Source: Holdemania massiliensis (GTDB taxonomy: Bacteria > Bacillota_I > Bacilli_A > Erysipelotrichales > Erysipelotrichaceae). From it: a stretch of DNA of 64,000 nt. The notes under the pieces were generated by a model. The model ran no database searches and had not been told where the DNA came from. It saw only the letters and a program-made list of their open reading frames with translations. A program made the position numbers and the translations under genes. The DNA lies in NCBI RefSeq assembly GCF_022440805.1, contig NZ_JAKNTK010000001.1:310001-374000 (forward strand), given 5' to 3'. The number at the start of each line of letters is the position of its first letter. The first letter of the stretch is position 1. This document shows, piece by piece, positions 16,507 through 25,124 of this stretch.

Positions 16507-17409
16507 ATGCGAGAATGTTCACTGCACTTTGATTTTTCCAATGAAGAGGGAAAACTGGATCTTGATAAAGCGGAAGCTTTAATGGATATAGCGCTGAAGT
16601 TAGACATTCATACGTTTAACACGTATTGGGATCAAAATGTCTATCCGGAAGTGGATGATGAAGATCACGCTTTTGCCGAACAGATTCATGCGCTGGCGAA
16701 TCAGAAAGGGATGAAGCTGTCGTCTTATCATTTTGTCGGTTCGGTCCTGGACGAGGATGATCCAGAACAAAAACGGGTGCGTCATTATATGCAGAAAAGC
16801 TTAGATATTTACAGTGTCCTGGAGCCAGGTGTTTTTGTCGTTCATCCTGGAACTTTTTCGGATGGTGGATTTAAGAAAAACAAGGTGGTGCATCAGGCTT
16901 CCTTGGAAAAATGGGGTGCCGAGGAAACCCATCGGCGGGTTGTTGAAAATCTGCGTTGGTTTGGTGAGCGTGCGGCTGAAAAAGGAATTCGGCTGGCGAT
17001 CGAGAATATCTACGGTGGGCGCTTCTACAGTCAGATCGACGAACTGATTAACCTAGTGGAAGAAGTCAATTTGGACAACGTTGGTTTCTGTTTGGATGTC
17101 GGACACGCGAATGTCGACGGTGTAGATATCCCGTCTGCTGTACAGCGGATGGGGCGGAAACTCTATGAAATCCATCTGCATGACAACAATGGAAAAAAGG
17201 ATGAGCATCTGCCGATTGGATTTGGCACCGTCAACTGGATTGAAGTGATCGAAGCATTGAACTCCATCAACTATCCGGGTACCGCAACCTTTGAGTTTTT
17301 CCGCTGGCCGATGCCGGATTATGAACAGGGACTGACCCATGCGGTTCAAATGTGGAGAACTTTGGAATCCATTCAGGAAAACGGATATTTTACAACGAAT
17401 TGGAAGTAA
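16507..17409 (+). CDS. Sugar phosphate isomerase/epimerase (xylose isomerase-like TIM barrel)
   Basis: A 300-residue AP-endonuclease-2/xylose isomerase-like barrel. Metal-binding positions are visible as Glu in AIENI, Asp and His in CLDVGHAN, His in EIHLHDNNG, and Glu in TFEFF. The segment GFGTVNW near the end of the barrel is typical of myo-inosose, tagatose and related epimerases of this family. The specific sugar cannot be read from the sequence. It is a single-gene unit with its own promoter and a terminator shared with cca, which converges on it. Confidence 0.8.
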   Translation: MRECSLHFDFSNEEGKLDLDKAEALMDIALKLDIHTFNTYWDQNVYPEVDDEDHAFAEQIHALANQKGMKLSSYHFVGSVLDEDDPEQKRVRHYMQKSLDIYSVLEPGVFVVHPGTFSDGGFKKNKVVHQASLEKWGAEETHRRVVENLRWFGERAAEKGIRLAIENIYGGRFYSQIDELINLVEEVNLDNVGFCLDVGHANVDGVDIPSAVQRMGRKLYEIHLHDNNGKKDEHLPIGFGTVNWIEVIEALNSINYPGTATFEFFRWPMPDYEQGLTHAVQMWRTLESIQENGYFTTNWK

Positions 17410-17445
17410 ACACAGCGAGTTTGGATTAATTGTCAGAATTAATAA

Positions 17446-17487
17446 AAGCCGGAATTTCAGGAAAATTTAATCCTGAGGTTCCGGCTT
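17446..17487. terminator. Bidirectional terminator between the isomerase and cca
   Basis: AAGCCGGAA pairs with TTCCGGCTT, and an inner TTTCAGGA/TCCTGA stem extends it. The hairpin overlaps the last codons of cca and suits both converging genes. Confidence 0.75.
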
Positions 17488-18717
17488 TGCTTGTTGACGA
17501 ACATAGGTTAACAGTGCTTCTTTTTGATTGGGTACCTGATCTTCAATCACCGCGGACAGCGTTTGATTTAAACAGGCGGAAATCTGCGTTTTCGGACAGC
17601 CGGCGGCAATCAGATCATAGCCGTTGATTGCCAGCTGTTTCAGGGTTAAACAATCAGAATTTTGAATTTCCTCAATCGCAGCGATCCACTGTCCAGCTTG
17701 TTTCACGCTGAGGCGGCACAGTGCCTGCTGAAGCTGAATCCATTCGACACTCAGATCCGGCAGCTCACAAATCAGCCGGCGCAGATCAATTCGATTTTTT
17801 GGCAGTGGGCGGTTCTGATTCTGGACAAGTTGGATCAACCGTTTCCGGTCATGATTAGAAAACTTTAACTGACGGCTCCAGCGCTGAGCCTGATCCAGGC
17901 AGAACGTCAGCGGAGTTTGATCTGATTCAAGAAAAAAGCAGGCCATTCGTGGCAGCGTAACCTCGGGACATAAGCGGAAAGCATCGAAAGCCTTTTGGAT
18001 GGCTGCCGGTGATTGGAGAACAGGAAGCTGTGGAAATAAGACTGCCAGTATTTCATGATAGGCAGTGAAGACTTCATGCCAACGCTGACCGATTACCATT
18101 TTCTCTATTTCCCGGGCAATGCGTTCTGCGGAAAGAACCCGCAGCAGCTCCTTTTTTTGAAAAAGTGCGGAATGCGTTTCAGGTTCAATCGTAAAGTCTA
18201 AAGCTGCGGAAAACCGCAGCGCCCGCAGTATCCGAAGGGCATCCTCATCCAACCGCTGACAAGGATCACCAATACAGCGGATCCTTCTCTCTTTCAGATC
18301 CTGCTGCCCGCTGAAATAATCCTGAAAGCCAAGCTCAGGATGCCAGCATAGGGCATTGATCGTGAAGTCCCGGCGCGCACAATCTTCCTTTAAAGAACGG
18401 ACAAATTGAATTGATTGCGGATGACGATGATCCTGATAATCCTTGTCGGTTCGATAGACGGTGACTTCAATCGGGAAATCCTGCATCAAAATGGTGACTG
18501 TGCCATGCTTTATTCCCGTCGGAATGACGGAGTGCCCCTGAGTTTGAAAGCATTCCATTATCTGTTCCGGAAGTGCAGAGGTGGTAATATCAATATCCTG
18601 CACAGGACGTCCCAATAACCCATCACGTACACAGCCGCCGACCCACCAAGCCTCATAACCCGCATCGTTCAGCAGCTTCAGGCAGGCCAGTCCGGCGCTG
18701 CGCAGGGCCTCATTCAT
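17467..18717 (-). CDS. cca: CCA tRNA nucleotidyltransferase
   Basis: A 416-residue class II enzyme that builds or repairs the CCA end of tRNA. Motif A (GGCVRD with DIDITT, about residues 27-46), motif B (RRDFTINAL) and the motif C-D region (RLDEDALRILRALRF) are intact. No HD phosphohydrolase domain is seen. The ATG overlaps the stop codon of the upstream PAS regulator by eight bases, so the genes are translationally coupled. Confidence 0.93.
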   Translation of the reverse strand: MNEALRSAGLACLKLLNDAGYEAWWVGGCVRDGLLGRPVQDIDITTSALPEQIMECFQTQGHSVIPTGIKHGTVTILMQDFPIEVTVYRTDKDYQDHRHPQSIQFVRSLKEDCARRDFTINALCWHPELGFQDYFSGQQDLKERRIRCIGDPCQRLDEDALRILRALRFSAALDFTIEPETHSALFQKKELLRVLSAERIAREIEKMVIGQRWHEVFTAYHEILAVLFPQLPVLQSPAAIQKAFDAFRLCPEVTLPRMACFFLESDQTPLTFCLDQAQRWSRQLKFSNHDRKRLIQLVQNQNRPLPKNRIDLRRLICELPDLSVEWIQLQQALCRLSVKQAGQWIAAIEEIQNSDCLTLKQLAINGYDLIAAGCPKTQISACLNQTLSAVIEDQVPNQKEALLTYVRQQAKPEPQD

Positions 18718-19366
18718 CGGTGCCTTCTTTGCGGATTGTATCCAGGTAGCTGTAAAGCGTAAATTTGGAGATGTCGAGGAAGGAACAGATTTTATCGCCG
18801 CTCTTGGTAATCAGGAAAGCTCCCTTGTGATCGAGAAAGCGTACGATTTCCATCTTTTCTTCCTTATTCATATCCTTTGCGGGTTTATCCATGTGCTTGC
18901 GGCATTCCTGCAGAAGCAGTTCCAGGATCTGATTGACGTCATTGGTAAACGGTTCTTTGCCTGCGTTATTTTCTTCCTGCGGAAGCAAGGTAAACGAATC
19001 CAGCTTTTTCTGTGCTTCCACTAACGGAGTGATATCGGTATTCAGGCACAGCGAGCCGATATTCTGTCCCTGTTCATTCTGAAAGAAAATCGAACTGTTG
19101 CGGATAATCCGGCCGTCATCGGTGACCATGACCTTATTATAGCGGTGCGATTCAGTCTGTTCGCTGGAAAGAACCTCCAAACCCCAAGCTCCGCCGCCAT
19201 CGCCGATCTGCCGGCCGCTGATCTGTCCGTTGCGGATATCAATAATCGTATGGGCATAATCTTTCGTGTTGTCATGCAGAACAATTTCACACTGCGGTCC
19301 GAAATGATGTTCAAGCAAGTCCATAATCTGTGAAAAAAGCAGACGTTGTTCTTCGATTGAGTTCAC
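18710..19366 (-). CDS. YheO/DauR-like PAS-domain transcriptional regulator
   Basis: A 218-residue protein with an N-terminal YheO-type PAS-like domain (about residues 5-115, CEIVLHDNTKDYAHTI and GSLCLNTDIT) and a C-terminal helix-turn-helix of the HTH_22 type (about 165-212, KGAFLITKSGDKICSFL). Characterised relatives such as DauR respond to small metabolites. Translation begins at GTG, eight bases after AGGAGGG. It is the first gene of a two-gene unit with cca and is divergent from the eda-kdgK operon, which it could control; that is an inference from position. Confidence 0.8.
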   Translation of the reverse strand: MNSIEEQRLLFSQIMDLLEHHFGPQCEIVLHDNTKDYAHTIIDIRNGQISGRQIGDGGGAWGLEVLSSEQTESHRYNKVMVTDDGRIIRNSSIFFQNEQGQNIGSLCLNTDITPLVEAQKKLDSFTLLPQEENNAGKEPFTNDVNQILELLLQECRKHMDKPAKDMNKEEKMEIVRFLDHKGAFLITKSGDKICSFLDISKFTLYSYLDTIRKEGTDE

Positions 19367-19496
19367 CTGCGATCCCTCCTTTATTCTCTAAAGAATATTG
19401 TTCCAGAGGAGCCGGAAAAAGTCAAGCCAGACCTGAATGCGACCTAAAATATTTTTAGTATATTAGTAAATACCTAAAAAAAAGTTAGAATCACTC

Positions 19497-19524
19497 TTTA
19501 CAATTAAGGGAAAGCATGTATACT
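19497..19524 (+). promoter_or_regulatory. Promoter of the eda-kdgK operon
   Basis: TTTACA at 19497 and TATACT at 19519, spacer 16 bases, with TG directly before the -10. An AT-rich tract rich in CTAAAA and TTAGTA lies just upstream (about 19443-19490) and could hold an operator. Confidence 0.65.
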
Positions 19525-19564
19525 AGAAGTGTATCAACTCATTCAAGGAAAAGGAGTGGAAATC

Positions 19565-20527
19565 ATGGATGCAATTTTAGAAAAAATCAGCCGGATCGGC
19601 ATTGTGCCGGTCATCAAAATCGACCGGGTAGAAGACGCTGAGCCGCTGGCAAAAGCGCTGTGCGAGGGCGGTCTGCCTGTCGCTGAGGTCACCTTCCGGA
19701 CAGAACATGCCAAAAAAGCAATGCAGATCATCAACGAGAAGTTCCCGGAAATGATTCTGGGTGCCGGCACCGTGTTAACAACAAAGCAGGTCGACGATGC
19801 GATTGAGGCTGGGGCAAAGTTCATTGTTTCACCGGGCCTGAATCCAGAAATTGTCCGTTACTGCCAGTCTAAAAACATCATGATTCTGCCGGGCTGCGCG
19901 AATGCCAGCGATATTGAAGCGGCGCTGTCATTCGGGTTAACGACGGTTAAATTCTTCCCAGCTGAGCCGTTAGGCGGTCTGAAGATGATTAAGGCGCTGG
20001 CTGCTCCTTATGTGAATGTCAACTTTATGCCAACCGGCGGCGTCAAAGAAAATAATATCTGCGAATATCTGGCGTATGATCGGATCGTCGCCTGCGGCGG
20101 CACCTGGATGATCGATTCCAAGCTGATTGCCAATGGTGAATTCGATAAGATTAAGGAACTGACACAGCAGGCAGTCAAGACGATGTTAGGTCTGAAACTG
20201 GATCATGTCGGCATCAATGCGACGCCGTCGACTTCTGAGGGCATTGCCAATGAAATGGCAGGACTGCTGCAGTGTGATGTCCGCGCAACCTCCAAGAGCT
20301 TCTTTGCGGGAGAGACCGTTGAAGTCATGAACGAAAATGGCCGCGGAACGCATGGTCATATCTGTTATACCGTGAATTCGGTTGACCGCGCAGTTCGTTA
20401 CTTTGAAGCCCGCGGTTACAAGTTTGTTGAGGAAACAAAGCAGTTTGACGCGAAAGGACATCTGAAATTCGCTTATTTTGAAGGCGAAATCGGCGGCTTT
20501 GCGATCCATCTGAAGAATGCAGCATAA
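19565..20527 (+). CDS. eda: KDPG/KHG aldolase fused to a C-terminal VOC-like domain
   Basis: A 320-residue protein. Residues 1 to about 205 form a class I KDPG aldolase splitting 2-keto-3-deoxy-6-phosphogluconate into pyruvate and glyceraldehyde-3-phosphate, with the Schiff-base Lys in TTVKFFPAE and Glu in VAEVTFRT. The last 115 or so residues (from LKLDHVGINATPS to the end, including HICYTVNSVDRAVRYFE) look like one vicinal-oxygen-chelate/glyoxalase half-module. E. coli Eda is about 213 residues, so this is an added domain. AAGGAGTGG fixes the start at 19565. kdgK follows after 18 bases, giving a KDG-to-pyruvate pathway. Confidence 0.9.
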   Translation: MDAILEKISRIGIVPVIKIDRVEDAEPLAKALCEGGLPVAEVTFRTEHAKKAMQIINEKFPEMILGAGTVLTTKQVDDAIEAGAKFIVSPGLNPEIVRYCQSKNIMILPGCANASDIEAALSFGLTTVKFFPAEPLGGLKMIKALAAPYVNVNFMPTGGVKENNICEYLAYDRIVACGGTWMIDSKLIANGEFDKIKELTQQAVKTMLGLKLDHVGINATPSTSEGIANEMAGLLQCDVRATSKSFFAGETVEVMNENGRGTHGHICYTVNSVDRAVRYFEARGYKFVEETKQFDAKGHLKFAYFEGEIGGFAIHLKNAA

Positions 20528-20545
20528 GGAAAGGATAAACTTATT

Positions 20546-21568
20546 ATGAAAATCATTACATTAGGCGAAATCATGCTTCGTCTGTCCACTCCGGGCAATA
20601 CTCGTTTTGTTCAGTCCGATTCCTTTGACGTCGTTTACGGCGGCGGCGAGGCGAATGTGGCAGTTTCTCTGGCCAATTATGGTCATGATGCGTATTATGT
20701 GACCAAACTGCCGAAACATGAAATCGGTCAGTCAGCCGTCAATGCTTTGCGTCGATTTGGCGTCCACACGGATTACATCGCCCGCGGCGGTGATCGGGTT
20801 GGCATTTATTATCTGGAAACTGGCGCTTCAATGCGGGCTTCCAAGGTTATTTATGACCGTGCCGGATCTTCGATTGCCGAAGCTTCCGTGGAAGATTTTG
20901 ATTTTGATGCGATCATGGAAGGGGCCGATTGGTTCCATTGGTCAGGCATCACACCGGCGATCAGCGCAAACGGTGCGGCATTAACCAAAGCCGCCTGCAT
21001 CGCAGCGAAGAAACATGGCGTAACGGTATCCTGCGATTTGAATTACCGCAAGAAATTATGGACACCCGCCGAAGCTCAGGCCGTCATGAAAGATCTGATG
21101 CAGTATGTTGATGTCTGCATCGGCAATGAAGAAGATGCTGAACTGTGCTTGGGCTTTAAGCCGGAGGGAACGGATGTTTCCAGCGGCAAGCTGGATCTGA
21201 ATGGCTATAAGACCATTTTTGAACAGATGCGCACTCAGTTTGGTTTCAAGACTGTCTGCACCACGCTGCGGGAAAGCTTCTCGGCCACGCATAACGGCTG
21301 GTCAGCTCTGATCTATGACGGCGAGGAATTCTATCAGTCCAAGCGTTATGAAATCAATCCGATTGTTGACCGGGTTGGCGGCGGCGATTCCTTCTCTGGG
21401 GGTCTGATCCATGGTCTGCTGACCAAGAAAACACAGGGCGAAGCTCTCGAATTCGCAGTTGCGGCTTCTGCATTGAAGCATACAATCAACGGTGATTTCA
21501 ACTTGGTCAGTGCGGAAGAAGTCGAAGCCTTAGCTGGCGGCGATGGTTCCGGACGTGTCCAGCGATAA
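20546..21568 (+). CDS. kdgK: 2-keto-3-deoxygluconate kinase (PfkB family)
   Basis: A 340-residue PfkB/ribokinase-family kinase with the N-terminal GGGEANVAV signature and the C-terminal catalytic signature DRVGGGDSFSGG, whose Asp is the base. Pairing with eda points to phosphorylation of 2-keto-3-deoxygluconate, an intermediate of hexuronate and pectin breakdown. The uronate-processing genes themselves are not in this window. It is the last gene of the operon, before a strong terminator. Confidence 0.88.
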   Translation: MKIITLGEIMLRLSTPGNTRFVQSDSFDVVYGGGEANVAVSLANYGHDAYYVTKLPKHEIGQSAVNALRRFGVHTDYIARGGDRVGIYYLETGASMRASKVIYDRAGSSIAEASVEDFDFDAIMEGADWFHWSGITPAISANGAALTKAACIAAKKHGVTVSCDLNYRKKLWTPAEAQAVMKDLMQYVDVCIGNEEDAELCLGFKPEGTDVSSGKLDLNGYKTIFEQMRTQFGFKTVCTTLRESFSATHNGWSALIYDGEEFYQSKRYEINPIVDRVGGGDSFSGGLIHGLLTKKTQGEALEFAVAASALKHTINGDFNLVSAEEVEALAGGDGSGRVQR

Positions 21569-21583
21569 GCAATAACTCAGATC

Positions 21584-21619
21584 AATCCTTTGTTCCTTAT
21601 GGAGCAGAGGATTTTTTTA
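21584..21619 (+). terminator. Terminator of the eda-kdgK operon
   Basis: A 13-bp stem (AATCCTTTGTTCC with GGAGCAGAGGATT, two G-T pairs), a TTAT loop and a T7 run. Confidence 0.9.
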
Positions 21620-21669
21620 TCGAAAAATGAAGGAATAATGAAGAGTTTGTTACAATCCCACAACCTATA

Positions 21670-21698
21670 TTGACATATGTAGATTTGAAAAGTAAATT
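21670..21698 (+). promoter_or_regulatory. Promoter of the ABC/immunity operon
   Basis: TTGACA at 21670 and TAAATT at 21693, spacer 17 bases. Transcription would start near 21705. Confidence 0.7.
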
Positions 21699-21708
21699 TA
21701 AAAGTATA

Positions 21709-21722
21709 AGAAAGCGCTTTCT
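21709..21722 (+). promoter_or_regulatory. cre site (CcpA operator) at the transcription start
   Basis: AGAAAGCGCTTTCT is a perfect 14-bp palindrome matching the core of the catabolite responsive element. It covers the first transcribed bases, a position at which CcpA is known to repress. Confidence 0.7.
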
Positions 21723-21768
21723 GAAATGAGGGATAGATCAAGAATCGAACTATAAATAGAGGTGAAAT

Positions 21769-23826
21769 ATGAAGAAAAATATTGGGATTTTATCATTCTT
21801 GATGATTATTATTGCTTTTTGGTTTACATATCCTTTATTTAACCAATTAAGTGAATTTCGTTTTTTAGAATACGAGCGATACTATGATTCTGAAAATTGT
21901 GAAAAAGCGGGTCTAACGATTGAAAATAATCAATATTTAATTGAACTCGACAGTCGGGAATATTTTCAGACCATAAATGAATTAGCAGTGAGCAATCATC
22001 TTGTAGTCAGTTTACGAAATGCTGAAGTCGATGAAGGCGGAATCCACATAGAATCATTTTATTTATCCAGCAATGCTAAAGACACCCAAAAAGCCTTTTT
22101 GTTAGAAAAAGGGCAAGTCGATGTTACCTCAGCAGATCATGAATACTCTTCTTTTGCCCAGCAGAAAGACCGCAGAGTTGCTTTCATATTTTCGGATGCT
22201 GGTTATCGGGTCACCTCCATCTTAAACAGCATCAATAAAGCAGGATTTTATAGTTTATATAATCTGGAAGGTGACGGCGAGACCCATTTTAATAACTTCA
22301 TTAATCAGCTTACTGATAAATATCCGGGAATGAATATTATTCGTCAGCCAAATCCGATATTTGCAGAAAAACTGTCTGATTTTGCCTATATTGATAATCC
22401 TTTTGAAGATCTTCAGATTAAATTTTTTGTAATTTTTATTATCACTTTAATCTTAGGCTCAAAAATATTTTCACTGCAGAAAAAAATTTCTTTGTATAAA
22501 ATGGAAGGCTACAGCAGTTTTAGGATCTATTGCATGATGGTTCTCAAGGATTTTTTTATAAGCATTATAATTTTCTTCCTGCTGTTTAGCTTAATGCTTT
22601 TTGGTTATTATGGAGGCAGCATTAACACTTACACGGCGTTCATGATGCTTTATGGCATTGAATTGTTTCAGCTGGTCATTATAGAATGTTTTGTCTCCTT
22701 GATTTTCTATGGAATTATTGCGGGTGTTCCGATAACATCTTCCAGTAAAGGAAAGAATAAACTAAAGGAAGTTCAGTTTGCCGCGTATATTATCAAAGCT
22801 GTGACTGTCACTATTATGCTTCCGATTATGATATCAACTTACGGCTATGTCAAAGATTTTGTCATCATGAATGTTCGGCATGATCATGCAGCGAAAAGCC
22901 TGAATAACTACTATATCTTCGCAAATAGTCTCAATTCTATCGCTTATAATCTGGATATGGCCTCTGCGAATTATATTTCACTGCGTGATGATTTCATCTG
23001 GAATAATGGATTGTTTGATATGGGCAAAGGAATTCTGATTGATGACTATGCATCCTTTGATCCCAATCAACTGGATGAAATCATCGTTGTGGATGAATCT
23101 TATTTAAGACAGACAGGACTTTGGGATGAAACGATGAATCCGCAGGAAATTTATATCTTTCTTAAAGAAGGGATCGAGATCGACCGAGAGAAATTACAAG
23201 GGCAAATTTTGAGTGGCTTGTTATCCCCTTTGCCTGTCCATTGGATTGATCTTAAGGTCAAATTACAAAGTTATATTCCTTCTGGACTGCTTTTCAGCGA
23301 TGAAATTGAAGATCTTCCAGTAGTCTATATGCCGGAAGAACCGGGGTATGAGGGACAGCTCAATTACAGGATCATTTACTATGACGGATCAGTTTCTGAG
23401 GCTCAGGAATATGTTGACAGTCTGTTCTGGCAGCATGGCTATACACCAGCTTATAAAATGGAACCGTTGAGAGAAGCCTTCGAGAGAACTTTCCGTAATT
23501 ATAATGCCAACAATGTGGATCATCTAGTTCAGTTCACAGTTCTGCTTTTAGCTTATATTCTAGCCAATCAGTTTCTTTTGGAAGTCGATATCGACAACAA
23601 TCGAAAGCGGTATTTCTTGGCGGCGACAGAGGGAATGAGACCTTACTCCGCACAGAAGTATATTCTGAAATTTGCGAGCGCTAGTATGTTGGCTGTTGTT
23701 GTTTGCTTGGTTCTAAAACAAATAACGATAGGAAAAACACTCTTTTATGCAATCGTCAGTTTGGGTTCGGCCGAAGTTGGCATGTATCTGATCTATCTGA
23801 TTCAGTGTAATAGAATAAGGAGATAA
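21769..23826 (+). CDS. Bacteriocin-associated integral membrane protein (DUF1430, lactococcin-972 immunity type)
   Basis: A 685-residue membrane protein. One N-terminal membrane segment is followed by an extracytoplasmic domain (about residues 30-215), a block of four to five membrane segments (about 220-365), a second soluble domain (about 375-590) and C-terminal membrane segments. This layout and the EYERYYDSENCEKAG segment resemble the large permease/immunity proteins linked to lactococcin 972-type bacteriocins. The ABC ATPase follows after two bases. No bacteriocin precursor ORF is visible upstream. The gene is clearly more AT-rich than its left neighbours, suggesting acquisition by transfer. 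Confidence 0.75.
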   Translation: MKKNIGILSFLMIIIAFWFTYPLFNQLSEFRFLEYERYYDSENCEKAGLTIENNQYLIELDSREYFQTINELAVSNHLVVSLRNAEVDEGGIHIESFYLSSNAKDTQKAFLLEKGQVDVTSADHEYSSFAQQKDRRVAFIFSDAGYRVTSILNSINKAGFYSLYNLEGDGETHFNNFINQLTDKYPGMNIIRQPNPIFAEKLSDFAYIDNPFEDLQIKFFVIFIITLILGSKIFSLQKKISLYKMEGYSSFRIYCMMVLKDFFISIIIFFLLFSLMLFGYYGGSINTYTAFMMLYGIELFQLVIIECFVSLIFYGIIAGVPITSSSKGKNKLKEVQFAAYIIKAVTVTIMLPIMISTYGYVKDFVIMNVRHDHAAKSLNNYYIFANSLNSIAYNLDMASANYISLRDDFIWNNGLFDMGKGILIDDYASFDPNQLDEIIVVDESYLRQTGLWDETMNPQEIYIFLKEGIEIDREKLQGQILSGLLSPLPVHWIDLKVKLQSYIPSGLLFSDEIEDLPVVYMPEEPGYEGQLNYRIIYYDGSVSEAQEYVDSLFWQHGYTPAYKMEPLREAFERTFRNYNANNVDHLVQFTVLLLAYILANQFLLEVDIDNNRKRYFLAATEGMRPYSAQKYILKFASASMLAVVVCLVLKQITIGKTLFYAIVSLGSAEVGMYLIYLIQCNRIRR

Positions 23827-23828
23827 CG

Positions 23829-24488
23829 ATGGAGATAAAGATTAGGAATTTGCGCAAGTGTTATGGCAAACATGAATTGTTTAGCAATTTGAATTTGAAA
23901 ATTACCAGCGGAAAAATCAACTGTCTGTATGGAACAAGTGGCTGCGGGAAAACAACGATATTGGATATTATCGGATTTATTGAGCCTTATCAGGGGGGAG
24001 ATATTTTCTACAATGGCAAAAAAATCGTCAAAAGTGCTCAGAAAAGAAAGATGCTGAGAGAGAAAGTGGGGTTTATCTTCCAGGACTTTGGCTTGATTGA
24101 AAATGAAACAGTCGCACAAAACTTTAATATGGTTTATAAGATTAAGCGGATGAAAAATCGTGAAAAACGAATACAGTCTACTTTAAAAAAACTGCAGCTT
24201 GAGAATATGCTGAATCGAAAAGTCTATGAGCTTTCCGGCGGAGAACAACAGCGCATTGCGATTGCCAAAGTACTGTTAAAAAATCCAGATCTGATTCTCG
24301 CGGACGAGCCAACGGCTTCGTTGGATGTTGAAAATAAACAAATTGTGCTGAACATGATGAGGGAGTTTGCCAATGCAGGAAAAACCGTAGTTGTCGTGAG
24401 CCACGATCCGGAAATCATTGAGTTTTCTGATGTAAAGCTGGACTTGGCTCATCTCAAAAGAAAAACAAGAAATGAAGGACGAGCTTAA
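23829..24488 (+). CDS. ABC transporter ATP-binding protein (lactococcin-972 group)
   Basis: A 219-residue ATPase with Walker A (GTSGCGKTT), Q-loop in FIFQDFGLIENETVAQN, signature LSGGEQQRIAIA, Walker B LILADEPTASLD and H-loop SHD. All catalytic positions are present. The FQDFGLIENETV stretch is typical of the ATPase group paired with DUF1430 permeases. With the upstream permease it should form an export or self-protection (MacAB-like) system energised by ATP. It lies in the same AT-rich operon. Confidence 0.88.
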   Translation: MEIKIRNLRKCYGKHELFSNLNLKITSGKINCLYGTSGCGKTTILDIIGFIEPYQGGDIFYNGKKIVKSAQKRKMLREKVGFIFQDFGLIENETVAQNFNMVYKIKRMKNREKRIQSTLKKLQLENMLNRKVYELSGGEQQRIAIAKVLLKNPDLILADEPTASLDVENKQIVLNMMREFANAGKTVVVVSHDPEIIEFSDVKLDLAHLKRKTRNEGRA

Positions 24489-24534
24489 TATCATCAATGA
24501 AACAAATTCAAGTCAAAGGAAAGGCGGAAAGAAG

Positions 24535-25017
24535 ATGAGAATACGTGCAGCTCTATTTCTGTTTTTATTTCTTATTGCAGGATGTGGAAGTTCTGCCAAG
24601 AACTTGGTAAAGGTTCCAGTCCCGACGAATTCTCCAAGGGTAACGACGGAATATGTTCCAGATACCCAAACGATACCTGAGGTCAGTCAACACGAAAATC
24701 GTTACTCATATGATAACGCCTACCGTGAACCTCGATTTTCTGCAGAAAATAATCCTTGTATTTTTGCAGACTATGTCGTTGTTTCGGTCGAAAATATTGA
24801 AGAATCTCAAATCATTATTGAAATAGGAAATCATTGCAATGAATTAGGGAAAGATGGAATTGTATTTTTGCAGAAAAGTGATCTCGAATCCTTTCCAAAT
24901 GAAATGTCGGATTCGCAGCATAAAGGTAAACTATTCTATCGTTTTCCGGATGATTTCCAACCTGTAAATTACTTAGATTATGTCGATCATGCCTATCGTT
25001 TAGAGCTTATGGAGTAA
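24535..25017 (+). CDS. Lipoprotein in the ABC/immunity operon
   Basis: A 160-residue protein with a lipoprotein signal (lipobox LIAGC, lipidated Cys17) and a Pro/Thr linker. I do not recognise the family. The ATG at 24535 directly begins the signal peptide; longer in-frame starts would overlap the ATPase gene. The reading frame stops early: the +1 frame from 25014 continues with plausible protein (CTLNDGKDFHFKLFDDEYQL) for 26 codons, so the C-terminus may have been lost by a one-base deletion. It may act at the cell surface with the exporter. Confidence 0.65.
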   Translation: MRIRAALFLFLFLIAGCGSSAKNLVKVPVPTNSPRVTTEYVPDTQTIPEVSQHENRYSYDNAYREPRFSAENNPCIFADYVVVSVENIEESQIIIEIGNHCNELGKDGIVFLQKSDLESFPNEMSDSQHKGKLFYRFPDDFQPVNYLDYVDHAYRLELME

Positions 25018-25094
25018 CAAGGTTATTATGTACTCTGAACGATGGCAAAGATTTTCATTTTAAGTTGTTTGATGATGAATATCAGCTTAGATAA
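25014..25094 (+). other. Out-of-frame coding tail of the preceding lipoprotein
   Basis: Inserting one G at about 25014 would read through the stop into a 26-codon tail ending at TAA 25092-25094. The tail has charged/aromatic composition like a real beta-strand region. There is no start codon or ribosome binding site of its own. Confidence 0.4.
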
Positions 25095-25124
25095 AATTGT
25101 GGAAATAATAGGAGGATAATATCA

